Shown one piece after another: positions 9,583-19,599 of a stretch of DNA of 64,000 bases. Positions within the stretch are counted from its first letter, which is position 1; each line of letters opens with the position of its first letter. Origin of the DNA: Pseudorasbora parva (taxonomy: Eukaryota > Chordata > Actinopteri > Cypriniformes > Gobionidae); assembly GCF_024679245.1 (NCBI RefSeq), contig NC_090191.1, forward strand, positions 2,748,778 through 2,812,777, given 5' to 3'. The notes under the pieces were generated by a model. That model had not been told where the DNA came from and made no database searches. It saw nothing but the letters and a program-made list of their open reading frames with translations. Both the position numbers and the translations under genes were made by a program.

Positions 9583-12217
9583 ATCAAAACAGCCCATAAT
9601 GTTACTGAATGAAATGTGGACCCAGGACGAGCTCTGGGACTGTGAAGAAATAGAGGTGTTGATGGACTCCATATACTCCATCTGTGTTTGATCATCGCTC
9701 TGAATCGGATCTGAATGTAGTCTTTGACAAAAACTTGATTTTTTTCCCCCAACTTTTTGTTCAACTTTTTTTTTTAATGAAAATTACCAACAGGTGTTGA
9801 TCAACAGGAATGCATGAAACTAGAATTTTCTTTTTTTTAAGTAGAAAACTCTTAATCTTCATATTGCATGCTCAGATATTCATACAACAAAATATTCTAT
9901 GGGACATCATATTTTGTGAAAATTATCAAAAACCCTTGTGACTGGCAACTTTAAAAAATAATAATATTGTTGGCGGGGAAAAAGTTAATATGTGGTTCAG
10001 GCAATATGTGAATATGTACATGTATGCTCACTGTAATAAAATTAAATATGACAAAGACAACCCTCTTCTTTTTAACCCTCTGGACCCAAAGAATGTGCCC
10101 GCTTTGCTGTATTTTCCCTCATGACGGTGTAAAACAACTTAAAATACTCAGTCATTTTTGGCCTCACAGACATAAACGATGTCTTTACAAACCTTAAAGT
10201 GTCTACTTTTTAAATACTTTTTTAAAAAGTTGGGCTTTTCGCTAAATAAAAAAAAACAATATATGCATTCTCCAGTCTGTCTCCATGTGAAGTCCTTTCT
10301 GAAATGTGCGCAAAGATATTCTCAGAACTCAGAGAAAACTTGCCACACAGACACGACAAATATCTCTTTATAAAGCTTAGAATGTCTACTTATAAATGAT
10401 GTCATTTATATAAAAAAAATATTCTCTGTTTATGTAATCCATATGAAAACAGTGAGAGGTCCAGCAGATTTCAGCAGTTCTGATCGCGTCAAACGGCTGA
10501 AATCACGTGACATTGGCGACCCGAATCATTGATCAATTCACTGATTCATGAACCGTTTGAATATTTTTGGAGGAACACGGAAGAGAAGACAATGCTGAAT
10601 AAACTCATAGTTTTTGATATTTTTGGACCAACATGTATTTTCGATGCTTCAAGAAATTCTAATCAACCAACTGATGTCACATATGGACTACTTTGATGAT
10701 GTTTTTATTAGCTTTCTGGACATGGACAGTAAAGTGGGCATAGACTGCATTTGCTCTGGGATTAAAATATAAAATATCTTAAACTGTGTTCTGCTGATGA
10801 ATTTACGGATGAGGAACGACATTAGGGTGAGTCGTTAATGACATAAATTAACTAACCCTTTAAAATAATTTTCTATTTGGATATATTTTTTTAATGCAAT
10901 TTATTCCGGTGTTCAGTTTCACACGATCCTTCAGAAATCATTGTAATATGCTGATTTGCTGCTCAAGAAACATTTTTTTATTATTATGAATGTTAAAAAC
11001 ATTTGTGTACAATTTATTTCAGGATTCAGGACTCTTTAATAAATAGAAAATTCAAAACAACAGCATTTATCTGAAATAGAAATACTTTTATTCACAAAGA
11101 TGCCTTAAATTGGTCAAAAAACACAGTAAAGGCATTTCTAATGCTACAAAATATTTTCATTTCTGAGTCTCTGAAGCATGCCTGCAGCTGTCGCTTGTAG
11201 GTGGTCAGATCCAGATCCACGTTTGGTCACTTCTTACGGGGCGATAGCAAGTTCTGCCCTTTTATCCTGATCTGGCTTGCCCATTGGGACGGATGGTGCC
11301 ACTCGGTCTGCGGGGGGCTCACGTGATTTCTCCCTGGTGGTAAAACGGGCTCTGGGTCTGGTAGTGCTCTGGATCAGGGTGCAACGCTCTCCAAACACCA
11401 GAAGACATGACAGTCCCTTTTTTCCTCGCTGAGCCTATTTGATGACATCCCACCCACAGGTGCCGTGATGACAAGATAATCAGTGCTACTCATGTCACCT
11501 GTCAACGTTCATAATGTAATGCCTGATCGGTCTATTCATGACGGTAGTCACCAGAGCTTAATATTTTAATAGATGTTTAACTTGCTTGAGTTCAGACATC
11601 TAGGAGTGAAAACATGAACGCTGGAGAGCTCTTTAATAGTAGAAAATGAAGTTTTACTTCTGATGAAACAGCTTCCCTGTCCTTACGACAGATGCCACTC
11701 CATATCAACCCTAGCAGCCATGAAATGGCCGTCTGCTTGATTGCACGGAGGGCAAGATCTGAGGCCAAGCAGAGTTCTTGAATCGCTTCCGGCCCAAATC
11801 CCTCATCATGATCCTATTCTCTTAGCAGGTCAGCCTGATGTGCCTTTAACAGCCATGTTGTACAGGGACACACCAGTCTGAACTGCTTCTGCACACACTT
11901 TACCAACTATGCTAGTCAATCTCGCAAGCTAGGTTTCCTTCATTACGATGCTGGTGACGTGGAGAGCTAGCCCGTATGCATCTGGCCCATCCTCGGGCTC
12001 CCCGTACCCAAGTGGAGTATGGAGTGGAGTATGAATTCCTCAGTCTGGAGATCGGAAAAGAACCACACTCACCTACTATAAGACAAATAAGGACACAATC
12101 AAAAATAATTTAGCCCTATTGATTACATTGCAAAATGTTACTATTGATTGTTGCATATTTGTTTGTTGAGTCAAGTAAAGTGAAGTCAATTTTTTTTCAG
12201 GAATACTTGGCCTCTCG
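9583..12217. repeat. Duplicated 3' flank of gene 1
   Basis: This matches 45353-45589 plus 46681-49096 after the finger exon of gene 2, and its first 240 bases match 58216-58617 after gene 3. An AATAAA at 10035-10040, conserved at 47003-47008, is a candidate polyadenylation signal about 450 bp after the stop. Around 10690-10862 there is the tail of a TTAA-type MITE (AGGGTGAGT ... ACTAACCCTTTAAA). No other gene is evident apart from the retroelement-like fragment at 11640-11830. Confidence 0.75.
11640..11830 (-). mobile_element. Possible DIRS-type retroelement Gag-like fragment
   Basis: On the minus strand a frame reads GPEAIQELCLASDLALRAIK followed by QTA, close to the helix found in fish DIRS-group ORF1 proteins (PEAIEEVCLATDLALRATK style). 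The frame is interrupted both sides by stops. The same fragment is present at about 48530-48720. The assignment is from motif memory and weak; it could be another element with a similar helix. Confidence 0.35.
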
Positions 12218-12670
12218 TTCCATTATTAATAATAATAATAATAATAATAATTCATTACATTTATATAGCGTTTTTCTAGGCACTCAAAGCGCTTTACATG
12301 GATGGGGGACTCTGGATGCGTGAGACCACGTGATTTGCCTGTCCGACGTCCATTTCTTGTCTCCAACCAAGGATATATTGCCAACATACATGCAATACTT
12401 TTGGGAGTCTGCACAAGGTGTTTATTTTGAAATTGAAAGGGATTTTTGACTTTTATTTTGTTTTTCCGGTGAGACTTGGACGCGCGTCCGTTAAAAATAG
12501 ACTAGGGACCTATATTTAGCGAAGTGGCGCGGAGAGCCGCTTCTGGGAAGCTTCTGAAACGCGTCGCGTCCGGTGTAAACACAAGCATTGACTAAAATGG
12601 CCGCTATCATCTCCGGTAGCCGTGTCGCAGCCGTAATGCGCCGCACACGTGTTCAGTGTAAATGAGGGGT
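12218..12670. other. Unclassified insert between duplicated flank and Tc1 copy 1
   Basis: The paralogue (49097-49350) has different sequence here. It opens with a (TAA)n microsatellite at about 12222-12251, followed by TTTATATAGCGTTTTTCTAG and CACTCAAAGCGCTTTACATG, a motif frequent in fish interspersed repeats, then a GC-rich stretch (12480-12650) with CGCGTCGCG. No reading frame of interest. Confidence 0.5.
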
Positions 12671-13463
12671 CAGCTCTTCTGCATTGATGGGTCTGGCATA
12701 TCACATCTTCCTCTTCACAATACTCCATAGATTTTCTATGGGGTTAAGGTCAGGCGAGTTTGCTGGCCAATTAAGAACAGGGATACCTTGGTCCTTAAAC
12801 CAGGTACTGGTTGCATTGGCACTGTGTGCAGGTGCCAAGTTCTGTTGGAAAATGAAGTCTGTGTCTCCATAAAGTTGGTCAGCAGCAGGAAGGACAAATT
12901 GCTCTAAAACTTCCTGGTATACGGCTGTGTTGACCTTGGACCTCAGAAAACACAGTGGACCAACACCAGCGGATGACACCATCACTGACTGTGGAAACTT
13001 GACACTGGACTTCAGGTATTTTTGCATTTCCTTCTCCCCAGTCTTCCTTCAGACTCTGGCACCTTGATTTCCGAATGACATGCAAAATTTGCTTTCATCC
13101 AAAAAAAGTACTTTGGACCACTGAGCAAAAGTCCAGTGCTGCTTCTCTGTAGCCCAAAGTGTCTTGACCTGGGGAATGCGGCACCTGTAGCCCATTTCCT
13201 GCACACGCCTGTGCACGGTGGCTCTGGATGTTTCTACTCCAGACTCAGTCCACTGCTTCCGCAGGTCCCCCAAGGTCTGGAATCGGTCCTTCTCCACAAT
13301 CTTCCTCAGGGTCCGGTCACCTCTTTCGTTGTGCAGTGTTTTTTGCCACATTTTTCCTTCCCACAGACTTCCCACTGAGGTGCCTTGATACAGCACTCTG
13401 GGAACAGCCTATTCGTTCAGAAATTTCTTTCTGTGTCTTACCCTCTCGCTTGAGGGTGTCAAT
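12671..13463 (-). pseudogene. Tc1-like transposase, copy 1, inactive
   Basis: Minus-strand frames give an N-terminal helix-turn-helix region (13049-13396: RTLRKIVEKDRFQTLGDLRK) and the DDE core (12701-13027) with LFLDESKF as first catalytic Asp region and SPDLNPIENLW as the Glu motif, 34 residues after the second catalytic position. That second position is Asn (FQQNLAPAH) where functional Tc1 enzymes have Asp. A TGG-to-TGA change near 13049 adds a stop. Relatives lie at 49262-52440 and 58620-59400. The 3' portion is missing at 12670 and a MITE interrupts it at 13464. Confidence 0.88.
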
Positions 13464-13857
13464 GGGTGCGTTTACATGCACACCAGTAAGCTGATAACTC
13501 CAAAAAATCAGTTTATTGAAATAACCAGTTTTCCCCGTTTACATGCAAACCAGTAAACTGACAACGCAAGTAAACCGCGTTTACATGACTTTATTTTTAA
13601 TCCGGGATTTTTTCTTGTAGTGACGTCAAAAATAATAATGTCTGTATCTGATTCTGAGTATTTCAAATGTTACGTCAGTTGTGATGTTACATAAAGCGTG
13701 CACCTTGTCAGCGGAAGATTTACAGCTCATATTATCCCTCATGCAGTTATGCAGCGTTTTGACTCAACCTCTTCTAGGCTAATTCTGCTGCATGAGAAAA
13801 GAGAACACCTCTTTACAATTTTCTGGGTCTTAAACGAGTCTGAGTTTGTGATATACA
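13464..13857. mobile_element. AAT-TSD MITE, truncated copy
   Basis: It begins GGGTGCGTTTACATGCAC after AAT at 13461-13463 inside the Tc1 sequence, exactly as the complete 679-bp copy at 51470-52148 does. The right end is lost: at about 13858 the sequence switches to a different Tc1 terminus. Confidence 0.8.
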
Positions 13858-14010
13858 GTCTTGTTCAAAATAATAGCAGTACAATGTGACTAACCAGAAT
13901 AATCAAGGTTTTTCGTATTTTTTTTATTGCTACGTGGCAAACAAGTTACCAGTAGGTTCAGTAGATTCTCAGAAAACAAATGAGACCCAGCATTCATGAT
14001 ATGCACGCTC
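13858..14010. mobile_element. Tc1/mariner terminus fragment
   Basis: The sequence following TA is CAGTCTTGTTCAAAATAATA with GCAGTACAATGTG, typical of a fish Tc1/mariner terminal inverted repeat. No partner end was found nearby, so only one terminus is preserved. It breaks the MITE to its left. Confidence 0.55.
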
Positions 14011-15510
14011 TTAAGGACTGTTCCAATATCGAGGATCCTCGGAATTCAACCAAGGACTGAGTCCTTCGTTCGAAAAATATGTCATATACAGGAAAGGATG
14101 CATATGAGTAGCCTTCGCGCTCTTCGCGTTCTCAAATCACCCACAATCCTATGCGCGCAGCTATGCTATCTTCAGACGTTCCCGGAGTCGGAGCGTGAAT
14201 GGGGCAAATATGCTTGTATCGGAGTTTGTAGATGGGAAGGAAGGAGGCGGGAACCGGCGAACGTTCAACAACTTTATAATAGCCCCCTCACGGGCGACTG
14301 CCATCACACACATAATAAAACATAAAGTCCAGGCCTAGTCCTTCCACACTCCTCCAGTTATACTCCCGTCACTGCCGTGAGCCGAGACCGGTGTGGCGGC
14401 GATCAGCTGCCGCTCATTATCACTCCACCGGCCCGCTCTCATGGTCCCTCACCTCGCTGCTCGCCACAATGCTTTTATATACGTTACCAAACATTTGTTA
14501 TAACCGTAGTAAATATAAGTAAAGTTTAACGTTTAAATACCGGTACAAAATACTACTGTATTGATATTAAAAAAATACACATAACGTTATTGATGGCCAA
14601 CGAACCTTTTCACTGACGTAATGACGTGCACTTGCTAGCCTGTTCCATTAACGTGTTCTCCGAATGCTAAAGAGGAGCCTCGCCTAGCCTCTGAAGGAAG
14701 TGACTTGGAAGGATCCGTCCTTCCAAGGAAGCATCCTTGACATTGAGAAACACCTAGACTTAAACGAGACGTCCTTCGTAGGACACACAGGCAGGAAGTA
14801 TCACGTTGCTATGCCAACAAGTTCAGCCACGTTGCGCTCTCACGGCAGTTTATATGAATGAAAATTATTTATAACTTGAAAATGACTATGAAATGTTTCT
14901 TGTCTTGACAGCAATGTACTGTTCTAAACGTTTAAATTGCACTAAACAGTTGTAATCCTGTTTACCACAACTATCTGTTTGAGGTAATAGAGCTTAAAAA
15001 AAACCAACAAAAAAAGCTTGAACTACTTAATTTAAACAGCACACATACGCTCGCATGTATATCTGGCGGTGGTGCCGTTTTTTCACATAATATTAAAAAA
15101 AATATGACGGTTGTTAACGGAGACGCAAAGAATTGTGGGTTATCTCCAGCCGTGAAGGATACACCTCATGCACACTCCGAAATCCCGTGAAAGAAGGACG
15201 CATTCGAAGGTCGCGTTTGGAGAGTCCTACTCACTTTTTTGAAATGAGACGGCCTTATGACGTATGCACCCTTCGAATGCGACCTCCGGAGGACGCAGCC
15301 TTCTGAAATGAGACACAGCTTATGAATTCGGACATACTACTCTGCTCGCGTACTGTTTTTCGCATACTATATAGTATGGAAGTACGCGATTTCGGACGCA
15401 GCTTCTCTCTCTACGCAGCTAAGCGTTGCTCAAACAATGACGTCACACGGTTAGGCGCATTTGATCGACTCTTGCTTGTATCTCCCAGTGCAGGCTATAT
15501 TTCACTTTTT
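14011..15510. other. Unclassified repeat-like sequence
   Basis: No gene was recognised. The block contains repeated motifs such as GAAATGAGACGGCC (15241) and GAAATGAGACACAGC (15306), AAGGACTGAGTCCTTCG near 14052, and a palindromic GCATACTATATAGTATGG near 15362, all suggestive of old MITEs. A small open frame at 13996-14325 has no recognisable motif. Confidence 0.4.
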
Positions 15511-15812
15511 TTCTTTGTGTGTGTGTGTGTGTTCCTTGTTTGGCAATACTTGTGAGGACACAAATGTCCTCACTTATATAGTAAAACATGAAAATGACCC
15601 ACTAGTGAGGACATTGGACTGGTCCTCACTAGTTAAAAAGGCTTACAAATCAGCCAAAACATGTTTTTATTTAAATCTGTTGATCTGCACATGATTCTGT
15701 GATGGGTAGGTTTAGGGATAGGGGTTGGGTTAGGGGATAGAAAGTATCATTGACCTGATATAAAATCAATGGAAGTCTATGTAATGTCCTCACTAATATA
15801 GTGAAACAAACC

Positions 15813-15901
<89 letters not shown>

Positions 15902-15931
15902 ATGTTTTTCTAGCCTGGTGGGGACTTCAAC
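15511..15931. repeat. Fish interspersed repeat plus (TG)n microsatellite
   Basis: The segment contains ACTTGTGAGGACACAAATGT, repeated GTCCTCACTARTATAGT motifs in direct and inverted form, and GGGTAGGTTTAGGGATAGGG, a motif abundant in fish genomes. It ends in a (TG)n run from about 15817 to 15899. A second relative of the GGGTAGGTTTAGGG motif lies at 16600. The reading frames here are artefacts of the TG tract. Confidence 0.6.
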
Positions 15932-16484
15932 TAGCCTGACAAGCCAGACCCACATCAAGATGTTTGGTCTGGAAACTCACCATAGACAGGGCTCAATCTG
16001 AGGGGCGGATAAACGGTTGTCTTTCAAACTCCCTCAGCACGCGATAGGATAGCGGTACACCAACCAGAGCAACGACGGTGAAGGGGAGCTCTCTGACTGA
16101 TTAAACATTCGCCGTATCCGGTCGGCTAAACTCCGAACACATCTTCCCTTTTTAAGAATGACTTCAGTGCCGCTCTTTGTTCTTTTCTCAGAGGAAAGCT
16201 TAACTCCAAGTCTTCCGGAGGCGCGGGCAGAGCTGATTCGAAAGACCGCCGCCGTTCGCCAGTTTCTGTGTTTACTAGAAGACTTTGTTACTAGAAGCAC
16301 GCAAATGCAACTCGGCCGTCGTCATTATGGCCCCACCCGCCGACTCTATAGCCTACCTACACGATAAGATTGGGCCGTCCAGATTCTGAGGAATACAGCT
16401 CAGATAGGAATTGAGAGTTGCTAGACCACACTTGCGGGCAGATTAAATTTGCTGCCGCTAGGGTGCGTCTAGATTTCTAGGCTA
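15932..16484. mobile_element. 553-bp MITE with 9-bp TSD GACTTCAAC
   Basis: GACTTCAAC occurs at 15923-15931 and again at 16485-16493. Between them the sequence starts TAGCCTGACAAGCCAGACCC and ends ATTTCTAGGCTA, a short inverted terminus (TAGCCT). A length of 8-9 bp for the duplication fits hAT, Merlin or Mutator-type elements, but no transposase is present to decide. The interior includes small open frames without motifs. Confidence 0.65.
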
Positions 16485-16745
16485 GACTTCAACCTGAATG
16501 CACACAGACTCATGGGGACTCGTGTCACTGTGGGGGTACAACAGCTTATAAATCATACAGGATTAGTAGAAAAAAATGTAGAAAGTGCAGAAAGTTATGG
16601 GTAGGTTTAGGGGCAGGGGCAGTGTAGGGGGATAGAATATATGGTTTGTACAGCATACAAACCATTACGTCTATGGTGAGTGCCCCAGAAAGATAGCGCA
16701 CCAGACGTGTGTGTGTGTGTGCGTGTGTGTGTGTTGTTATTTGAG
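16485..16745. repeat. Continuation of GTCC/GGGTAGGTTTAGGG repeat with short (TG)n
   Basis: ATGGGGACTCGTGTCACTGT, then GGGTAGGTTTAGGGGCAGGG and a short TG run at 16706-16734. It seems to be the same kind of fish repeat as at 15511, interrupted by the MITE. Confidence 0.5.
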
Positions 16746-17108
16746 CTGAATTAAAAGTCTTAAATGCAGTTATTAAAATATTTTTATTCTTAAAATAGCT
16801 TTCTTTGAATAAAACCAATCGCCTTCATCTGACCAACAATTTGACAAGTAACTTAAGCTAACGCTATCGATTTGATCGATTGAGCCCTTGTTTATGAAAG
16901 CTTGAGCTTTTAAATAAATCTTTATGTGAAACTTAAATGTTTTGATAGTTTTGTTAAGGTTTTGCTGCTAATTTGTCAATGGTACGTATCAAAAATCTAA
17001 AAGTATACACTGTAACATTGCTGTTCATCGGTGATGTCAGTTACATGGAGCGCGAAAATTAGCTGCAAACTGGCAAACAAATATTGTAAAAATGTTCTGT
17101 GATTTCAG

Positions 17109-17180
17109 GAGGGACAAAATAACCCATCTACAACAGAGGGGAAGATTCCAACATTTCTGGAGGAAGCTGCTGACAGAGTT
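17109..17180 (+). other. Candidate 72-bp exon of an unrecognised gene
   Basis: The acceptor GTGATTTCAG precedes and a good donor GTAAGA follows at 17181. The exon is exactly 24 codons in an open phase, encoding an acidic, protein-like peptide (GKIPTFLEEAADRV at its end). It is not in any repeat I recognise and is not duplicated elsewhere in the window. I do not recognise the protein. It pairs in phase with 18220-18309. It could be a decayed exon of a transposed gene. Confidence 0.35.
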
Positions 17181-17560
17181 GTAAGAAACGGGTGAACTGA
17201 GGAAGGTCATTTTATATGCATGTATTTCACATAATATTTGACATAATATCAGCATGATTTTAGTTATTTTCTTTAGCAAAATTATACATATTAAGAAGGC
17301 TTTGACATTCAAAACATAAGTGACAATGATATTAAATTAACAAGTAAACCTAAAAACACAAACCCTGTTTATATTAAAACAGGTCACAAAACTATTGAGT
17401 TTTACTGGTATTATCTATAGTGGAGATGAGTGTGATGAGGTTCAGGTGTGAGTAATCAGTATTCGGGAGAGGAAGTGCGCTGTGATTGGCTGGTGTGAGA
17501 ACCTGGCAGATTAATAACAAATAGAAATTGAATTTGAATCTAAAATCGTGTTCTGTATTG

Positions 17561-18050
17561 TTAAAGAATTAGTTCACCCCAAAATTAAAATCTCCTGATA
17601 ATTTCCATCGGTCATTTACTAAAAATTAAAAAAAAGCATTTATATACCTTTTACCTCAAATGCACGACTGATGTTGTTTTCCCACTGCGTATTACGCCGG
17701 AAAGGTCAGTGCTGACCCAGTGCCGAAAAACTCCATCTCATGTTCTCCTCTAACTTTAAAATTGTCCGACATTGTTGTTTTACCTTTTATTTTTGTAAAG
17801 GGTGTTTGATTTAGTCTTTGCACGTTTGTTTTAACACTGGGACGGTACTTCCACATACGTCACACGCGTGACCTTTCCAACGTAATGACGCCACAAAGCC
17901 TTACATCATCAAAGTCGAGCATTTGAGGTTAAAAAGTATATACATGTTTATTTATTTTCTACTGAAGAATGAAAGACATGAACATCTTGGATGGCATTGG
18001 GGTGAGTAAAAGAATAGGAATTATCATTTTGGGGTGAACTAATTCTTTAA
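17561..18050. mobile_element. 490-bp palindromic-ended MITE with TTAA TSD
   Basis: The block runs from TTAA|AGAATTAGTTCACCCC to GGGGTGAACTAATTCT|TTAA. The terminal inverted repeat continues AAAATTA versus AAAATGATA for about 21 bases. TTAA duplications are typical of piggyBac and Kolobok elements; no transposase is present. It lies between the two candidate exons, so would be intronic. Confidence 0.85.
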
Positions 18051-18219
18051 TGTACATTCTTTCTGCTTTACTTTTGGAGCCATAATAATTTATGGGTTGT
18101 GAAAACACCGACTGAATAGACATCATTGTACTTGGACATTATTAAATGGCTACTCGATAGTACAGTTAAGAATTCCAGCAAGCCGTGTGTTAATGTGGTG
18201 TGTATTCTGCTCATTTTAG

Positions 18220-18309
18220 CTCCTACCTCCATTTGGGCTGAAGGTCAAGACAGAACCAAACCAAAGCTGGCCTGTAACCTGCTGGCCTGTACGACAGACT
18301 TCACACTGA
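18220..18309 (+). other. Candidate terminal exon of an unrecognised gene
   Basis: The acceptor TGCTCATTTTAG precedes position 18220. Read in phase 0, as the preceding candidate exon requires, it gives 29 codons (LLPPFGLKVKTEPNQSW and onward, Trp/Pro-rich) and a TGA at 18307-18309. AATAAA occurs at 18538-18543. An overlapping open frame in another phase (18126-18362) is longer, so the phase is not certain. No homologue is recognised. Confidence 0.33.
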
Positions 18310-18974
18310 CAGCTGCTGGCATGGATGCTGCATCACATGCTTTTGAACACTTTTCCACCTAGAATTTAAAGTGTGGAGTATTCGTCCCCCACCAGGAGAC
18401 TTCATGTCTTCATTTATTGTGAGTGGATATCATTTTAAACATTATTTAAAAAAAACACTAATTTCTTCTAATTTTTATTGTGTAGTATATGTATTTTTTC
18501 GTAAAAAGAAAAGAAAATTTTAGTAATGTTTTTAAGTAATAAAGTAATTAATTGTTAAGTAATGTTGTTATAATCCTGTTAATTTATGTACAGTATAAAC
18601 TGCAAGCGTATGCTTGTTTTGGGCACATGTTTACAGCTTATAGACATTTTAGAGGAGGGAGATGCTGTGTATTTAAAGGTGCTTTAAGTCATTTTTATTT
18701 ATAAATCATTATTACAGTGGAACAAATTGCTATTTTTTTATTTGTAAATTAGCAACTGAATTTTTTAACCATTGCACAGCACCACTTTATCACCAATAAT
18801 TTACAACTTTTTTTTATGTCACATGAGGACACATGAAAGTTTATATTTTTGTTCAGATTATGTAATTTCTGTAATAAAGTTTGTATTACAGAATGGTAAC
18901 TTCTTTCTGTTGTTATTTTGTAGATGTTTGTTGTAACTTAATTACTTAAATGTACTTCAAGATAATTTAGTAAA

Positions 18975-19325
18975 ACCATGGCTGCACTGTGGTAATACAA
19001 CCAATTTATGGCACATGATCCATGTTTTTTAAAACCATGTTTACTGCAAAAACCATGGTTACTGTAGTCATGGTTACAATAGTTTTACTGTAGTATTACT
19101 ACAATATAACTGTAGTAAAACTATGGTATTAAAACCATACTTGTTAAAAATACCAGTTACTACAGTAATTCAAACTACAGTTTTACTATAGTATTACTAC
19201 AATATAACTGTAGTAAAACCATGTTTTTTAAAAACCATGGTTTCGCACCAAAATACCACGGTTACTACAGTCATAGTTAAACTACAGTTTTACTATAGTA
19301 AAACCATAGTTCTTTTTCGTAAGGG
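18975..19325. repeat. Imperfect palindromic repeat rich in ACTACAGT/TAGTAAAACCATGG
   Basis: Motifs such as TACTGTAGTAAAACYATGG and their inverses (CCATGGTTACTGTAGTCATG) alternate for about 350 bp, so that each strand could fold on itself repeatedly. It looks like a MITE cluster or a hairpin-forming repeat. No coding function. Confidence 0.6.
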
Positions 19326-19513
19326 AAGTTAACCTAACTATGACGACTTCCGCTCTGAGAAACCCGGAAATGTGAAAAGGGTCTAATTCTACTTTTTTTT
19401 TCTTTCTTACAGTGTACCAAGTATTCAGACATAGTAGCCTTGGTACACTTTGCTATCTTTGCTGTGTCTGAATATGCCTTCCCTACCATGTAAAAAGCAA
19501 AGATAGCAAAACC

Positions 19514-19531
19514 GTGTGTGTGCGTGCGTTT

Positions 19532-19597
<66 letters not shown>
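19514..19597. repeat. (TG)n microsatellite
   Basis: An interrupted TG repeat immediately upstream of the R2/HERO-like retrotransposon. Both strands are open only because of the dinucleotide repeat. Confidence 0.95.
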
Positions 19598-19598
<1 letters not shown>

Positions 19599-19599
19599 G

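Noticed and set aside
13620..13632. CRE-like TGACGTCA in the AAT MITE and at 15437
   Set aside because: The match occurs within a transposon or isolated repeat-like sequence with no leader or splice donor, unlike the conserved sites at 24366 and 52613.
15671..16001. Poly-Thr/His or Cys/Val open frames across the TG tract (also at 19334-19829)
   Set aside because: Generated by the dinucleotide repeat and read equally on both strands.
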